Below, one piece after another: positions 25,019 through 39,000 of a stretch of DNA of 64,000 nucleotides. Made by a program: the position numbers and the translations under genes. This stretch comes from Odontesthes bonariensis. Its lineage: Eukaryota > Chordata > Actinopteri > Atheriniformes > Atherinopsidae. Within the stretch, counting starts at the first letter, position 1, and each line of letters opens with the position of its first letter. The stretch is taken from the NCBI RefSeq assembly GCF_027942865.1, contig NC_134515.1:14981227-15045226 (forward strand). The letters run 5' to 3'. The notes under the pieces were generated by a model. The model searched no databases, had not been told where the DNA came from, and saw nothing but the letters and a program-made list of their open reading frames with translations.

Positions 25019-28000
25019 AGCACGATTGCAAAGTAAGTAACCTGCTGCATCAAAGGCATATTTCATGGTATCTCCCAACACACACAAGAGTATGAAACAC
25101 ATATAGGAGGTTTTTTAAGTGTGGTGTAACCTTTTTAAACACCTGATTAATCTGAGCTCCAAGACATATAAACATCCCTAAAGCCTCGAAGAAGAATGAT
25201 GTAGGACGGATAGGGTTTATTTTTGTTTCAATAAATGAGCATTTCTGGGAGAGAGTGGGATTATTTAACATCATCACAAGTATAAGTATGAAATGCACCA
25301 TAATCTCGAGGCATTCTGCTTTAGCACCCTGACTTAAAATAAACAGTGTGCAGCTGACTGCATGAAGCACACACTTAGGCTTTTGAAGAATACCTTGCCT
25401 TCTCCAAAGTGATAAATGCAACTTAAAGACGTGAAAATTACCGGCAAACTAAGCAGAAGCACCTTTGAGCTATGACCTCTCCTGGACAGTTGCTGCTCAT
25501 GTGAATGTATTTGCACTAATAAAGTGCAAGTTATCAAAAAAACCCAACAAAATTTAAGTGTGATGACAATATTAAATAAAAATATCCCCTGTGATGGCCT
25601 TATTATGAAACATTTTTGCTGTGGCCACCCAAGTAATGAAGTTGTACGTTTTCAGGCCTTTAATGCTTTCAGTCATCTGCCATCATTTGAAATGTTTTGT
25701 TTAATTCGCACAGTTTGTGTTAGTCTCACTTATTTTTACTCAATTGGACGTGATATCTGAAATGTATTGTTGAAAGCATAAGATCACACTCCTCTATCGA
25801 ACTTTTCTATGTCATAGATCTTTTACATTTTGTTGTGTTTGCAATATTGAAAAAATTCTTTTCTAACATATTCAAAGATGTGTGACTCAATATGAATGAT
25901 GTTAAATGTTATGATTTTCTTGTTGAGCTGATGACTTTGTTAAAACGAGATGACTGATTAAATTCACAAGAAGATGCGTAGAAGTGTGTGCTTTCAAAGC
26001 AATACATCTTGTTAAGCTTTCACAAAACTGGAGGACACTTGGAGGGTGGGATGGTGGTAAACTGGTTTGGATTATGAATCTCAGCTGAGGCCTTTTGGTG
26101 TGGAGTTTGCATGCTTTCCACATCCCTGTGTGGATTTTCTCTAGCTGTTCCAGCTTCCCACCACAATCCAAAAACTAGGTCAATTGGACTGTTAGTGTGG
26201 TTGTTGGAGATGTGCTTGCAAACAGGCACAGAAATTACCCATTCTTTACTTTTTCCACGAGTTTTCATGAGATTCACCTTTTGTCACTATAGGGCCACAG
26301 CCAATTAAAGCTCAGCATGTCCCCACATGAAGACCAAGGTTGGTGTTTTGCACGGTAATAAAAATGCTTCAGCCTCCATCATTCTGAAAAGTATAATTTC
26401 CTCAATAGGGCCTTTACAAGAACATCTTACTCTTGTTTAGTTACATGTGCATGCCTTTAAAACATCCTCCGTGGTCTTGCAGCATGGGTTAATACAGAAT
26501 ACAAGCTGAATTTTCAAATGCCACTATAACAATCTTTCTTTTAATCTCTTCTTAAAACTTAGAACTGAATACAAATCGAGCTCTGTCGCTTTACATGGAT
26601 AAATTATTTTCACTTCCTGTTTTTCAACTTTTAATAAGTGCGTTGATTTTAAAGCACGTTTTTTGTTGGGGGTGGGGGGAGTGGGCAGGTGTCTCTGATC
26701 ATCTGATTGCGAGCTTCACATGTGGGAACTATGCGGGAGGGTCGGAGTTGTCTAATGAAAGAGTTCAGCATGGATATGAAAGTTATACGAGCTGGAAACA
26801 GCCGGGGAATAGAAGACGATTTCTAATGTTTACGGTTCACACGCATGAGTATTTGGATTTGGGTGAGCTTCATACTGTACTGCACTATGTTTTTTTTATT
26901 GCACAACAAGCTCCGCGACTGTGTTGAACCTGGCCTACAAAGACAAATATATTAGCAACATGGGCCCAGAGCGGGAGGCCTCTGCAGCGCACTTCATCCA
27001 CGTCTGCCCTGTTAAGTCTGCCTGACTGGATTCACTCTTATGCAAATAAAGGATTCTCTGCCTCCCCTCGGTTCTCAGCTCTTATGTGCGCCGTTATTGT
27101 GGAGTTTATAGTGGACTAAACTTGGTCACTGAAACAATGTGGAGACGAGTTCATAGAAATTCTTAGAAAAAGTTTAAGGGCATTCAGTATGGTCACGTGA
27201 CATTTCCTTTCTTGTATTAAACAAACTTTTCTTGTGCGGTTGATCTCACACGAAGAGTAGCTTTGACTTTGGGTGGAAGGAGCATTACGTAGAGTTACAG
27301 ACAGGCAGGGTTTAGGAGCTGGGCCGAACAAACAAAAGCTAAAACAAGTAGCCTACTTCAGCGCGCAATACTTGAGTTTAGTTCTTAAGTTGGCTAAAAC
27401 GAAACTTGAGCCTATCGAGCAACTTTTTGTTCGTCCTGTGCAGAGACTGTCTATGGGACAGCAGTGTCTTTTCGGTATGTGTCATGTGAAAGAGCTGTGG
27501 GCGTTTCAGCAATTCTCCTCGCTGCAAGGTGCCATCCTTCCCTGCGCTGCGCCCCCAGAATGGAGACGCTTTATGACATCACTGTTAATGCAGCGGAAGA
27601 AAACTGAAGGGCACTTTAAAAGAGCTGAATGAGAGATAGATTGTCCGTCATGCTCAACAGGCCTATGGTCCACAGCAAAAATGAGTTGTGGAGTTTCTGC
27701 AATTGTCACGATTCAATTAAAACTGACAGACGCATGGCAGTAGCACAATTAAACACACTGCTGCTGCTGGCCTGTTGGATTAAAAATATCAAAGTAATTT
27801 TGGGCTCATTTAGAAAAAGAAAAAGTTTTTTTTTTTTTTTTTTTTGCTCCAGCATGAAAGACAAGAGATATGTTTCCTGGTTTGTGTTTGCATATTGTTT
27901 TTTAAGTTGGGAAACATCACAGGAAAATAAACTTAAATGTTTTCTGATATGTACAGGAAGAGTAAACTGAGACTACATTTCAGTAAGGTTGAGCTGGCCT

Positions 28001-28917
28001 ATAAACGAGTCCCAATAGCAGCTTTAGGGGTCTAAGGATAAACGTAGATTTTGATAGATGAGATGTTGATTTAAACCACTGCCTTCAACTCTAATAGCAG
28101 ATTATGGCAGCATGTAATTTGTAGCCTGGAGCAGAAAATTGTTTCGCTGTCTGAAAAGCGTCTGATTTTCCCGGTACTGTTGCGGCACTTATGCGTGAAA
28201 CCAGAGCTGAATAGAGAAAAGAACAACTAAACCTCACTCTTCCGGGTCAGTTTTTTTTTTTAGATCAACAGCGCACATGGATGGGAAGAGAGGCGCAAAC
28301 AGTCACTTGTTCCATCGAGGACCAAGACTCTAAAATTGGAAGAGACGACCAACTACGCAGATAATTTGTGGCTGTTTTGTGTCTCCAACTCAAGGGAAAC
28401 GAATAGAAAATAAAGAGAGAACAAGTTCAAGGTAGAGTTCAAAAAGAAAAGAAAAAAACTTTGAACGTCTGTAAGAAGTCACCAATGAAAATCATGTGCT
28501 GATATCAAAATAATTTCGCCTCTCGCTCTGATTTCTGACAGTTGTATTCCTTTTGTGTTCCATTTCTATCATTGCATTTTTGCTATGTAAGGTTCCTCTT
28601 ATTTTGTGCCACATTTAGTATTTTTCTGGTCACTTTGTCATTTTACATGACTTCTTGTCGTTTGCTTTTTATTATCTAGTGTTAGGTTTAGGCTTTTTCG
28701 TGAAGTTTTGTGTTCAGGCCCCTTGGTCTTGTAGCCCAATTCAGTTATCTGTCCATGACTGTTTTTAAGCTTTAAGTGTTTCTGAACTTGTTGACCAGCA
28801 AATGAAGACAAATTGGAGCTGAAAATGGCAGGAGGAATTTAGCAAACCAGCTATAATAGAGCAATAATCACAGTCCAATCAGAGGATAAAGAAACAACAC
28901 AATCAATCAGTCAACAC
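25019..28917. other. gpr153-her3 intergenic spacer (convergent genes)
   Basis: No exon with both splice signals and family resemblance. Open frames are short and overlap on both strands. It contains poly-T runs (near 27825-27845 and 28249) and, around 26930-27090, a GC-richer block with a perfect octamer word ATGCAAAT. Both neighbours end toward this spacer. Confidence 0.6.
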
Positions 28918-28923
28918 TTTTAT
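28918..28923 (-). other. candidate her3 polyadenylation signal
   Basis: tttatt on the plus strand reads AATAAA on the her3 strand, about 120 bp past its stop codon. Confidence 0.5.
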
Positions 28924-29041
28924 TAATAAAATAATGCATATACAGTATAACCTATGATAAGATATTATGAAAATCTATAGTGCAATTATAAACATTCAAT
29001 CCAGCTACACGACTCAGGATATATAAAACTTTCCATTGGTT

Positions 29042-30114
29042 CTACCAAGGCCGCCACACACTCTGCGGTGTGTTTGCAGCTTCATGGGTAACACAATTAA
29101 AGTTTTTCTGACTGGAGTTTTCTCGGCCAGCATTTGATGTGGGTCTAATATCTGAAGGTTGTTTGGCGTTAGATAACTGGCACGCGTCTTCACCCAGCAG
29201 AAAAGGAGCCATGCTTCCACTGTGGAGTTCGAGAGGTTTACATTTGGCTGTTTTCCCATCCGCGGGTCCAGCTGTCGACAGCAGAAGTTTCCGCGCTTCA
29301 TCCTGTGTGTCAGCTTGGTCCAGGCCGCTGTCCATGGTGCTGGAGACTTCCCCTCTCCTCCCAGAGCGACACAATTTGTTGGAAAGCTGCGCTAACATCC
29401 AACGGTCGCTCCCGTTCAAGTGATCTGCCATCAGCAAGTATTGGTTGAAGTTTGCCAGGCAACTGCGGAATCCAATTTGGTAATCAGGACACTCGGAAGC
29501 AGCGGTAGTGCCTGGAACGGTGGAAAGAAATCACAAGGTGAGAAACGGAATTTGCGCACATTTCTGCATTTCGAGCATTCCTAAAATCATATTGAATTGG
29601 TAGAATATTAACGCGTTTTATGGGTAACGATTTCGTTAACTCACAGCTCTGGATCTTTTGGAGGTTCCTCATATGTTTGACAGTGAGCTCCAAGATGTCG
29701 GCCTTTTCCAGTTTGCGCTTTCGAATCTGTATGAAGCGTTGACATTATTTAGATATTTTCTCCCAATAATGATTACTCTGAGACTAATTACCCCTCGAAA
29801 TGTAAGAAAGTTGCTTTTTTTTCTAATACACTAAGTTGTGTCCTGGTTATACTCACACAGCTGCTGTAGTAGCTCTCCAAAAGCGTTTTTAACTCGTCCA
29901 AACACTGGTTTATGCGAGCTCTTCGCTTCTTTTCCATCAGTGGTTTGGATACCTGCAAAGAGGCGGGTCAGCTTTGTATTTCGTACATCAAATTTCAACA
30001 ATTATAGTAATATGCATTCATTATCTCTAACTTGGTTAAATTCTTGATATTCCTGCATACCTTGTTTCCAGCAGTGGGTTTGGATTTTTCCATGCAGTCT
30101 GTAGTCGCCACCAT
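29042..30114 (-). CDS. her3: Her3/HES3-like bHLH-Orange transcriptional repressor
   Basis: Four exons on the minus strand join in frame: 30114-30061, 29952-29857, 29726-29645 and 29511-29042, giving 233 residues. Exon 2 starts the basic helix-loop-helix (VSKPLMEKKRRARIN, including the proline in the basic region that marks HES proteins); exon 3 finishes it (IRKRKLEKADILELTVKHM). Exon 4 carries an Orange domain (GFRSCLANFNQYLL, about residues 100-130) and ends exactly in WRPW, the Groucho/TLE-binding tetrapeptide. HES proteins bind N-box or E-box DNA as dimers and repress proneural genes. The loop and helix 2 (YYSS.IRKRKLEKADILEL) and the FRSCL phrase match HES3 rather than HES2, and HES3 lies beside GPR153 in human. 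Zebrafish her3 is the expected orthologue. Compact gene with short introns. Confidence 0.93.
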
Positions 30115-30199
30115 TCTTTGTCCTTTTTTCTGGAGTTTCCTTGGGGTTAATCTCTTTTGCTGTCTGGTCTCAACAGAGAGGGAGTTTATCCTGAGTGGA

Positions 30200-30207
30200 T
30201 TTATATA
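30200..30207 (-). promoter_or_regulatory. her3: TATA box of her3
   Basis: Reads TATATAA on the gene strand, about 90 bp upstream of the start codon, which leaves room for a short 5' UTR. Just upstream lie an octamer-like ATGCAAAC (30230-30237, plus strand) and CACAAG (complement of 30252-30257), which fits the N-box CACNAG, so HES self-repression is possible. Confidence 0.6.
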
Positions 30208-30257
30208 GAGACACCCACTTAACATCTCAATGCAAACAGTACCGCCTGTCTCTTGTG

Positions 30258-33200
30258 GTCAAATGAGCAGCACTGGCGTCAGCCAAAACCAACAAAAGAA
30301 GCAGAATCACCAGAAAATAATGTAAAAACTTAATTTAAAGTACGTGATGTTTCGACATTTCTGGACGACATGTCACTTTGACTTGTCTATAAACTTGTTT
30401 CTTTAGTTATTAGTTTCAATCAGACTTGTGGACTGAATAGATATTTTTTGGACAAAAGTTTAATGGAACTAGCACACAACTGTATATTTGTTTGTATGTG
30501 TGTGTGTGACAGTGAGTGTATACCTTAAGGTACAAAAAAACCCTGAAACAAAACCTGCTCATTTCGTACCTATGCTATACTATCTGGGTTCAACATGTGG
30601 CACAGCCTACAGTCTGCTGTTTAGTGGATGCACTATCAACGTGTGGGGTACAGAAGCTAAAGAGAAGGGTAAAAATTATAAACACAATCATAGTGGTTCT
30701 ACTTGGTGTGCAGCGTGGGCACCATTGACTCCTGTATTCAGTCTTTAATATGTGGGTTTCACGCCACCAGGTTGAAGGCAGCACCGTGGTAATTCCCTTC
30801 ATGTCTCCACAACATTTCGATTTTCTGGTGGCCGCTGATAGTAAAACGTTTTGCACCTGCGAAACCTCGTCAGCCTACTACTTCTTTTTAGACAAATGGC
30901 GCAGCTTCACTTTTTGGACACATCAAACATCAAAAATATGAAACCCTTACCAATGCAAGAGAACAAAAACATACAAAAATGTTAATACTTTTAAGGACAG
31001 TTACACTCTTTAAGAATTCTAAGGCTATTGTGCGTCACCACTTTTTGTCTTCATACCAGGCTCAGTGAGGCACCGAGGAGAATCGCGGGCCGCCCCCTGT
31101 CCTTGGTCCCTCGCCTCCCGATTTTCCACACTGCTCCCTGAAAAGGGTTAAGTCTTGGGAAAGTTATGCCAGCTGAAACAATGTGTTGACTTTAGATTCA
31201 CCTACTGCAGCACTGATCATCTTGAGCTCATAAGACAATCTGAAAATACTAAACTCTGGGTAAAATGATAGACATCCACCATTGGAGCGCACACCTTTAG
31301 AGCTGAATGTACGATTTAAACATGTTCCGTAGAAAGAATTAATACGAGAGTATCGATTTTCTTTTGCTTCGTAACCAATGAATGTTTCTTAAGATTGCCC
31401 ATCTTTAAAGACAACCTACATGACATTGCTGTAAAAGTTTCCTTAAAGGTTACCCGTGTCTTCTTGCCTGATCAGGTACACAATAGGAGTAATAAAAAGA
31501 CAGCAAACCAGGGCTAAAGAGGGGCATATTTGTATTCAGTCAGATGAGAGGGTGCATGAAAAAGCCCAATTTATAGTAGAGCCATTGATCTTCCTTCTTC
31601 ATCTGCTTTGTGACCACAGCGGACTTTGTAGGATTCCCTTATTATTTGATTTGCAGCAGGTTATTTCGGTTAATCATATAGCAAAACATTTGGCATTTGG
31701 CCTCACAGAGCACTCATAAGCACGCCTTGATTTGAGCACGAGGTTGTCAGGCTTGTGTCATGAAACACTAATTGCGTAAAAACCGAAAAATCGCCTGCCA
31801 CATTTGTGACTCCACAAACTAGAGCATTTAATTGGTATGAAATCTGACCGAGATGCTCTGGTGTAAGCGGTCTTTCTGGCTTCTTTTGTACTACCTCTGC
31901 GCCACATTATCTGCGTTTTCACGCTTGGTTTTTTATCACAAGACCGTGGAAGGTCGATTTCAGCGTGGAGTTGTGGCATCACAACAGTCGCCTGTCTTGT
32001 TATTCTGTGCCACAGAGGAGAAATTTCACCGTCATTACTCGCCATAATTCCAATTTGTGTTGGCTCTTCCCTTTCGGATCAAAAGGATCAAGAACAGAGA
32101 TTTGCCAAGTGAATGCGCGGGTTCCTAACGTGTGCCTTAAATGAATGCAGCAGCCTTTAAAGAGGTTTCCAATACAACCTCGCTTCTGTCATAAGGCTTC
32201 GTGCCATCATCTATCTATAAGAACAGCGCAGCAAGAAACCTGTGTCACAAATGGATACAATAATGCCAGTGCCATTAAATGACAAGTTAAGTGTATGTTT
32301 TTAAAAGGGAGCGGGCCTTTTCTCCACTTTCACTTTTCAGCCTCAGGTCATTCATTAACCCTACCGGGCCTTTGTCATGGATTCTCGCCGGAGGGGACCC
32401 GACAGTGCTGCTGTAATAATTGGACTATTGGGGAACTTGTTAACAACAATTAGTGAAGCAATTATGCAATTACCGCAATAAACTATTTTCAAAGGGGAAG
32501 TGATGCATTTGCAAGCCAAAGCGTAGGTGAACACCCACAGTAACAGAAATAACTAAATAAAAATGCAGCAGTTTTTCGTCCATTTAATGGCTTCAGGGGA
32601 AAACATGGTATTTCTTTACGAATGCCAATAGACAATAATAGATATGTAAAAACAAGGTGTGGTTCTATATTGTAACCATTGGATATAAAACAAAATACAT
32701 TTAATTGTTTCATAAGCCTTGTTTGCATTGTAGGCTGTGGTTTGAAAAATTCAATTTGAAAATCTTTTAATTTCATATATAAAAGTTGCCTATAGGCTAC
32801 AAGTTGGCATACTAGTGTTAAAACATGCAAGCACTGCGCCCTAATTTGGCTCACTACGAGCGAAGCAAATCGATGTACCGCCTTCCATTCAGCTGGACCC
32901 AAGACAACACTGCTGTGACCTAAATGCTCATTGTGCGCAACAAGGCCAGCGTAAAAAAGAACAGGTACGTGGACAGGTGCGCTGGAAAAAGAAATATAAG
33001 AAATATTGACAGGATTTGCTGAAAAGCCACGCGACGTACGTGTTGGCGAAGCTCTGATCAAACATCAAATAGAAATAGCGTCATGAATTTCTATAGACTG
33101 GTCCTCGGGTTATTTAAAGACTTCTTACTTTGGTTTGGGAACACAATGGCTGCTGTTTGCCCGTGTGTGCTGGGGTTACCGCATGAAAAGACGAGAGGCG

Positions 33201-35901
33201 CACATTAACATCGCTTAAGGTTTTCTCAAGAGCCGAAATGAACTGACTGGAAAGTAACTTTATAACTCGCTGGAGGATGAAGCCTTTGTTGAGCTCTGAA
33301 GTGAAAGACACAGGAGCCTAACAAAAGGAGTGCGCCTTTGTTAAAGACGAAAGCGCATGGGTATTGATGCGCCTTGAATTGCAAAACATCTGCCATTTAC
33401 TCTGAACGACTAGAGCAAGATTTGAATGAGAATAACCGAGAAGCCTTTGGCGCACTGTCTCTAGTCGTGCGTAAAACAAGTTATGAGCAACGTAGAAAAT
33501 ATGCATTTGGTGTGGGATTAAAAACATTAAAACAACTTGAAGCTAAAAAACTTTTTCTTTCATGGCAGACTACAGATCTCATTTTCACTTTTTTTAATTT
33601 TTAATTTCCTGTTTGATAGTTATTTATTTATTTATTTCCTGTTTGATAGTTAAACTCCCCAATCGGTTGGTGATCAGTTGATTATCCAAAGCCAAACTAC
33701 CTATGAAGTGCTGAAATGTGACTAATAAAGACGAAAGGTTTAGTGAAAGACAACGCCAGATTTTTCAACTTTAACACTCTCATAGGACACGGAAAAGGAG
33801 ATCATTTTTGGCCACCATATGGCCACCAAACGCAAATGACCTCCATTTAAAGTGAGTTTTGTTTTTGCTTTTGAAGCAAAAGGATGGAGCAATTGCTGGC
33901 CAAGCTTTTCCCAGGGTTCTCCCTTTATCTGACTAAAGTGGAAAATTGAAAGCTACAAGTGAATAGCCCCGGGGCGTTCCTACGATTTTCCTCGCTCCAT
34001 ATTTCGTACAACAGAAATATGTGTCCCCTCAGCAGAACCGTCTTAGACAGAATTAGTTTTTTTATTTTAAAAAAATGATGGCAATGGCATGTTGGCTGTT
34101 TTGAAAATCAAGAAATGTATCTGGAACGAATTTTTCGACAATAGCTCGTTGCTTAAAACATTTAGCCTGTACATCCGAAACGATTTCTTTACACAGCTTT
34201 TAATAGAAGCATTTCATCAAGAGGAACTCTGTCAGGCTGCTCAAATATCACAAGCACACGTAAAAGTTGAACTTTTACACGACATCGTGTGTGGTAAGTA
34301 TAACTCTGAAATTGGTATGAAATTGTCAATTTGTTGGTGTCAGCGTTCCGCTCACCCAACGCGCCATATGCCACGCTAAGTGGCACTTTTTTTTTTTTAC
34401 CAATTCGTTCCTAGTTTCACGGTCCATCCTCCCCTTTTCCTTGCCTGGATACTGAAAAGCTACAACAAAATGGCAATTTACCCTCTGGAATTACCGCATA
34501 CCCCCTGCTGCAAGGCTCTTTCCGTTTCACGTGGTGGGGCAGCTCAGCCCTACTGATTGTCACGGCGTGAAACTTTGACTTCCAAATGAAGAAAGGAATG
34601 GTCGAGTGCCGCCTCAGGTCAGCTTCCCCTTGCATAAATCTTTCAACCATGAGGATAATCTACTGTAAAAAAAAAAAAAAAAAAAAAAAAAAGGAAAAAA
34701 TTAGTTGTTAAAATGCACATGAATACACATGAATATATCACAGGATGACAGTAAAAAAAAAAAAAGCATAGATAATAAACATTGTTGGCAAAGAGGTAAG
34801 ACGTCATGCCCCCAAACACAAAATGTGTTTGAACTTTTGAACAATAACAAATAGTGAAGAACTAACAAAATGTTGCCCAGTCTGCATAAACTGACCTGTT
34901 CACCATGTTGGTAGAAATATTTACGACCTCCAAATGAAAAAAAAAACAGGTATGTTCGGCGGATGGGTTGTTTCTGTAATGAAGATGTAATTAATCATCG
35001 AACTAGTAGTTCCTGTGGAATCGATTCTCTCTCTCTCCTTTTTTAAAGTATAATTTAAGATGCTCAGTTTGAACATTTACATGGGACAGCGCTTGGAGAT
35101 TTTTTTTTTGGAATCGGTGCACGTGAAGACTTGGTTTGATGTTAGAACGTCAGAAACTAAGTGGGAAAATACAAAAATTCAAACTTTTTAACGTAATGAA
35201 CATATTTCATTTTATTCTCCTAAAATGGGTAACGTTCCCATGCAGAATTTGGTTTAAAGAGGGAAAATTAAAATGTATGTTTGTGAACTGACATCAAGAT
35301 GAGATAAAGTCACAGGTATCGTCTGTTCAGTATTCTGTAGCATCACTGTGCAGTGGTGCCATCACGTGGCAAGACCAGTCTTTACAACAACCTCAAATTA
35401 GTAAAACACAGCTGAAAACATTGCATTTCGTCGTTCTTTTTATTTCTGAATCCATTTTGTTGATATAGCATCTGTACACAAACAATGAAACATCAGAATG
35501 AATAAACTTAATATGGAAATTCACTTCAAAGGCCATTAAAGTGCTTACATTTTAAAAATAACGATTCATTAAAAGCCAAATAGGCAGTGATAACTTGTTG
35601 AAAAAGCAATCCTATGGAATATATAACATATGATTCTATTGACATATCTGCCACTACAAGCACATATTCCTAGAAGTAAGAGCTTTCAAAGATCATGTAA
35701 ATGCACAAAGATTTTTTCAAATTTTCATTGTATGTTTATTTTCAGGGTGGACCACTGTACAGATCGTTCTTCAGGGTCAGAAAAGTCAAGCAAGACGGAA
35801 TGTTAGCAGTGACTTCTTCTTAAATTAGAATGAATTAAATAATTTGCTCAACAGTTTGAAACTGACATGCAGTGCAATCATATCTCAACGTTTCTGAAAC
35901 A
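30258..35901. other. her3-taste receptor intergenic region
   Basis: No coding gene supported. Holds a GC-rich patch (31080-31140), homeodomain-type AT words around 32400-32485, a short direct repeat (33606-33651, cctgtttgatagtta twice around ATTT repeats), and poly-A runs (34664-34692 and 34752-34764). The remaining open frames are short and unsupported. Confidence 0.6.
34664..34692. repeat. poly-A tract
   Basis: About 29 consecutive A. Could be a retroelement tail, but I see no recognisable body next to it. Confidence 0.9.
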
Positions 35902-35907
35902 TTTATT
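35902..35907 (-). other. candidate polyadenylation signal of receptor A
   Basis: AATAAA on the minus strand about 190 bp beyond the stop codon of receptor A. Confidence 0.4.
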
Positions 35908-36094
35908 ATGAGTCTTCAACATTGTTCAGAACATTGTAAGATCAAACTTAAATTTATACAGTTGTAGATCTGTAAAAACTTTGAGAGAAAAAACATTTTG
36001 ATTAGAAAGTCTCATGATTCATAGGTTTACAGAAAGCCTGAGTCACGGCAACTTCTTTGGTCATAGAGACATACTGTATATTCAGTGGGGGCAG

Positions 36095-39000
36095 CTACTG
36101 ACTAATTGTTTTGGTGTAATTCTGAATGAGACCTTGGAAGTACTGCTGTGTATTTTTGTGGGGTTGAAAAATGATGATGTAACATTTTGGCAGAAAATAC
36201 CACAACAAAAAAGAATAGAGACTGGAGAGAACAGCCAGAGCATTTAGAGCATGGATGTATTTTCCACGGTAGAGCATGAACATAGTGGCAAAGATGATCC
36301 AGCTGAGGATCAGCAGGAGGAGGCAGAAAGTTATCGCTTTTGCCTCATTGTAATTCTTTGGAAGGTCTTTTGCCATGTAGGAGAAAATAAAGCAGAGACA
36401 GCACAATAATATAGGTAAAATCAAATTACAAAGGTTAGCTTCACTAGTCCACATACAGAAAAGCACGGTCTGTTTTGGGTACCATGAGGTTTCATTGTAT
36501 GGTCTGGGAGGATCGAAAGAAAAGCCAATCAGTAAGATCGTTGCAGTGAAAAATACCACAGCGATGAGCAGCCATTGTCCGCAATATTTAATCCATAAAC
36601 TATGGAGCTTTGGGATCTTAGCAGAAATTTTGAAAATGCAAACAATCTGAAAAGAGCGCACAACAAAACATGCCAGACAAACAGGGAAGAACAAATAAAA
36701 TGGGTAGAATCTTAAAATACAAGTAGCAGTTGTGGGCACACCAAAGTAAAAGAACACACTGATGCTACACAGAGAAAGGCAGCCTAAAATTAGGAAGCAC
36801 ATTGGTCCCCCAGCAGACTTGACAACAGGTGTGTTGTAGTTGATGGCGAAGAGAACAGACGTGGCCAGAATGAGGCCCACCAAGGCTGAGGCCCCGACCA
36901 TGATCACTATAGCACCTGTGTCTGTGAATGGTATGTACTCCACCAGCCGCAGACTGCATGACGTACTTCCCTCTGCAGACCACTCTGTGTCTATGCAGTT
37001 AATGCACCTGAAGGGATCATCTGTTGGAGGCAGGCACATCATCAGTCAATCTAAAATCCCCTCTGGATCAAGAGATGTGACACAGCTGAGAAAACATGGA
37101 AGCTAAACCTGTGATGATGTTTGTTCACCTACACTGCAAAATAACAGACACAATAGAATGTATCTATTAATATATTCAGGAATCAATTTAATTAGCTCTT
37201 TAAGAAGAAAGTGAATCCTTAAGAAAATAGGGCTTATTACAAGAGAGGATAAACCACACTATTTAACAGTCTTAGAGTGTCAGCCGTGGTTGTATTCATT
37301 TGCTCTTTCCTTTGTAATCATCTACCTGTGACATTGACGTAGGTTCCATTTGGACAGATTTCACAAGTGAAGCAGCATACATGGATTCCATTTTGGTTTC
37401 TGGCGTATCCTTCAGAACAGTCTGGAGAACATACAGATGTAGGAACCTGTAAGAGACAAATGACAACAAATAAAATAAGTTCAGTAAATGCACCTCTGTG
37501 AGCAGTGGATGTGAATGAGGAAGGTGTCATTAATTTTGGGAGATTTTCAATATAGTGTCAGATGTGCCAGATTATTTCTGATTATTCTTTTTAATGGTAT
37601 TTTTATCTGCAGATAACGGAGATTAGTTAATGTTTTTGATTATGTATTTTGACTGAGGCACAGGGACTACTGAACCAAGATACATCCTTACATGTAGAAT
37701 GATAATTATGTATGCACCTTGAGGGACAGTAAAAGTAAAACAAATTCTGATTTAACAGCATATACTCAACGAAACATAATTTCTTCTACGTGAACGGAGA
37801 AAAGAATACTTACTTCTCCATCTGTGTACCACAGAATTTTGGTACTGTTGATGAAGAAATTGACTGCTGGGTGAAATTGATAATATCCGACCTTCTGTGC
37901 CTCACCGTTGTGGTTCCAGAAAACGAGTGAGTAGTACCCAAACTTGAGGTCACCATTCTCATCAAACTGCACAGTCTGGTTTAACAGTGTAAAATTGGAG
38001 TTCTGCAGCTCCGCTAGAACCTGACATGGATGCAAGAAATTGACCGTTAACTTTGTCATCACAGGAAAAGCTTCATATGAAGATTTAAATAGAACTGCCA
38101 TAGAACAGTCAAGACAGCTATTACTCATAAGAATGTCTCATACCATCAAAAAATGTAAATATCTTAAAGTTTTATATTCATGTACCATCTTTAACACATA
38201 AGCACTTGATGGCTTTGAGGCTGGATAGATACTTAGAAAGGAAGTAAGACAGCAAATATTAGCTGGATATCTGTAATACATTTTGAACAGTGACTTGTCA
38301 TAGTTTACAAAAGCAAAGCCTCTTAATTTGTGTATTTCACTCATTTTGGATGCTTGTAAGACAAAAACAAAAGAAAGTAAAGATAAAAAAAAACTGTGCC
38401 CAGCTGACCACATAGCTGCCCCAATAAACAGAACGATAAACACAAAAACCCAGAGTGGCCTTGAGTCCCTGAATTATACTTTGATAATTACATAACAGTT
38501 ATATTTCAATATGCAGAATGTAAGACTGACAAACCCTCTGTAAATGTGGCTTAAACTTGATGAATAATTACCTAATGGTTCTGTTTTTTAGGATTTATCC
38601 ATGATAAAGGTTTGCCTTTCATCAGACAATGGAGCACAATATCTAAATGAATTGAGGTGGAAACCCCTGGCTGAGTTGACACTGAATAACTGCCCACAAA
38701 CAACTCCTCTGCCCAGTCTAATCAACCAAATCTCAGAACCCATCCAACTTACTTGACACCCCATTATTTTCTACACAGATCAAATACAATTAAAAAAAAA
38801 TCAAGGTACCAGAGATTAACATGTCCTACTACAACCAACTAGTAACATATTGGCAAAATAATAGGGGTACATGCACATTCACAGGGTGAATTCAAACAAA
38901 TCTTTAATCATTGTACTTACCAAGTTTGGGTACACTGTGATATTATTACATCCACCTTGTCCACATTTTAAGATGTTGTGTAAAGCATGAGCAATGGCAT

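Noticed and set aside
29042-30114. Assignment of the bHLH gene to HES2
   Set aside because: The basic region and helix 2 (RKRKLEKADILEL) and FRSCL match HES3, and HES3 is the direct neighbour of GPR153 in human.
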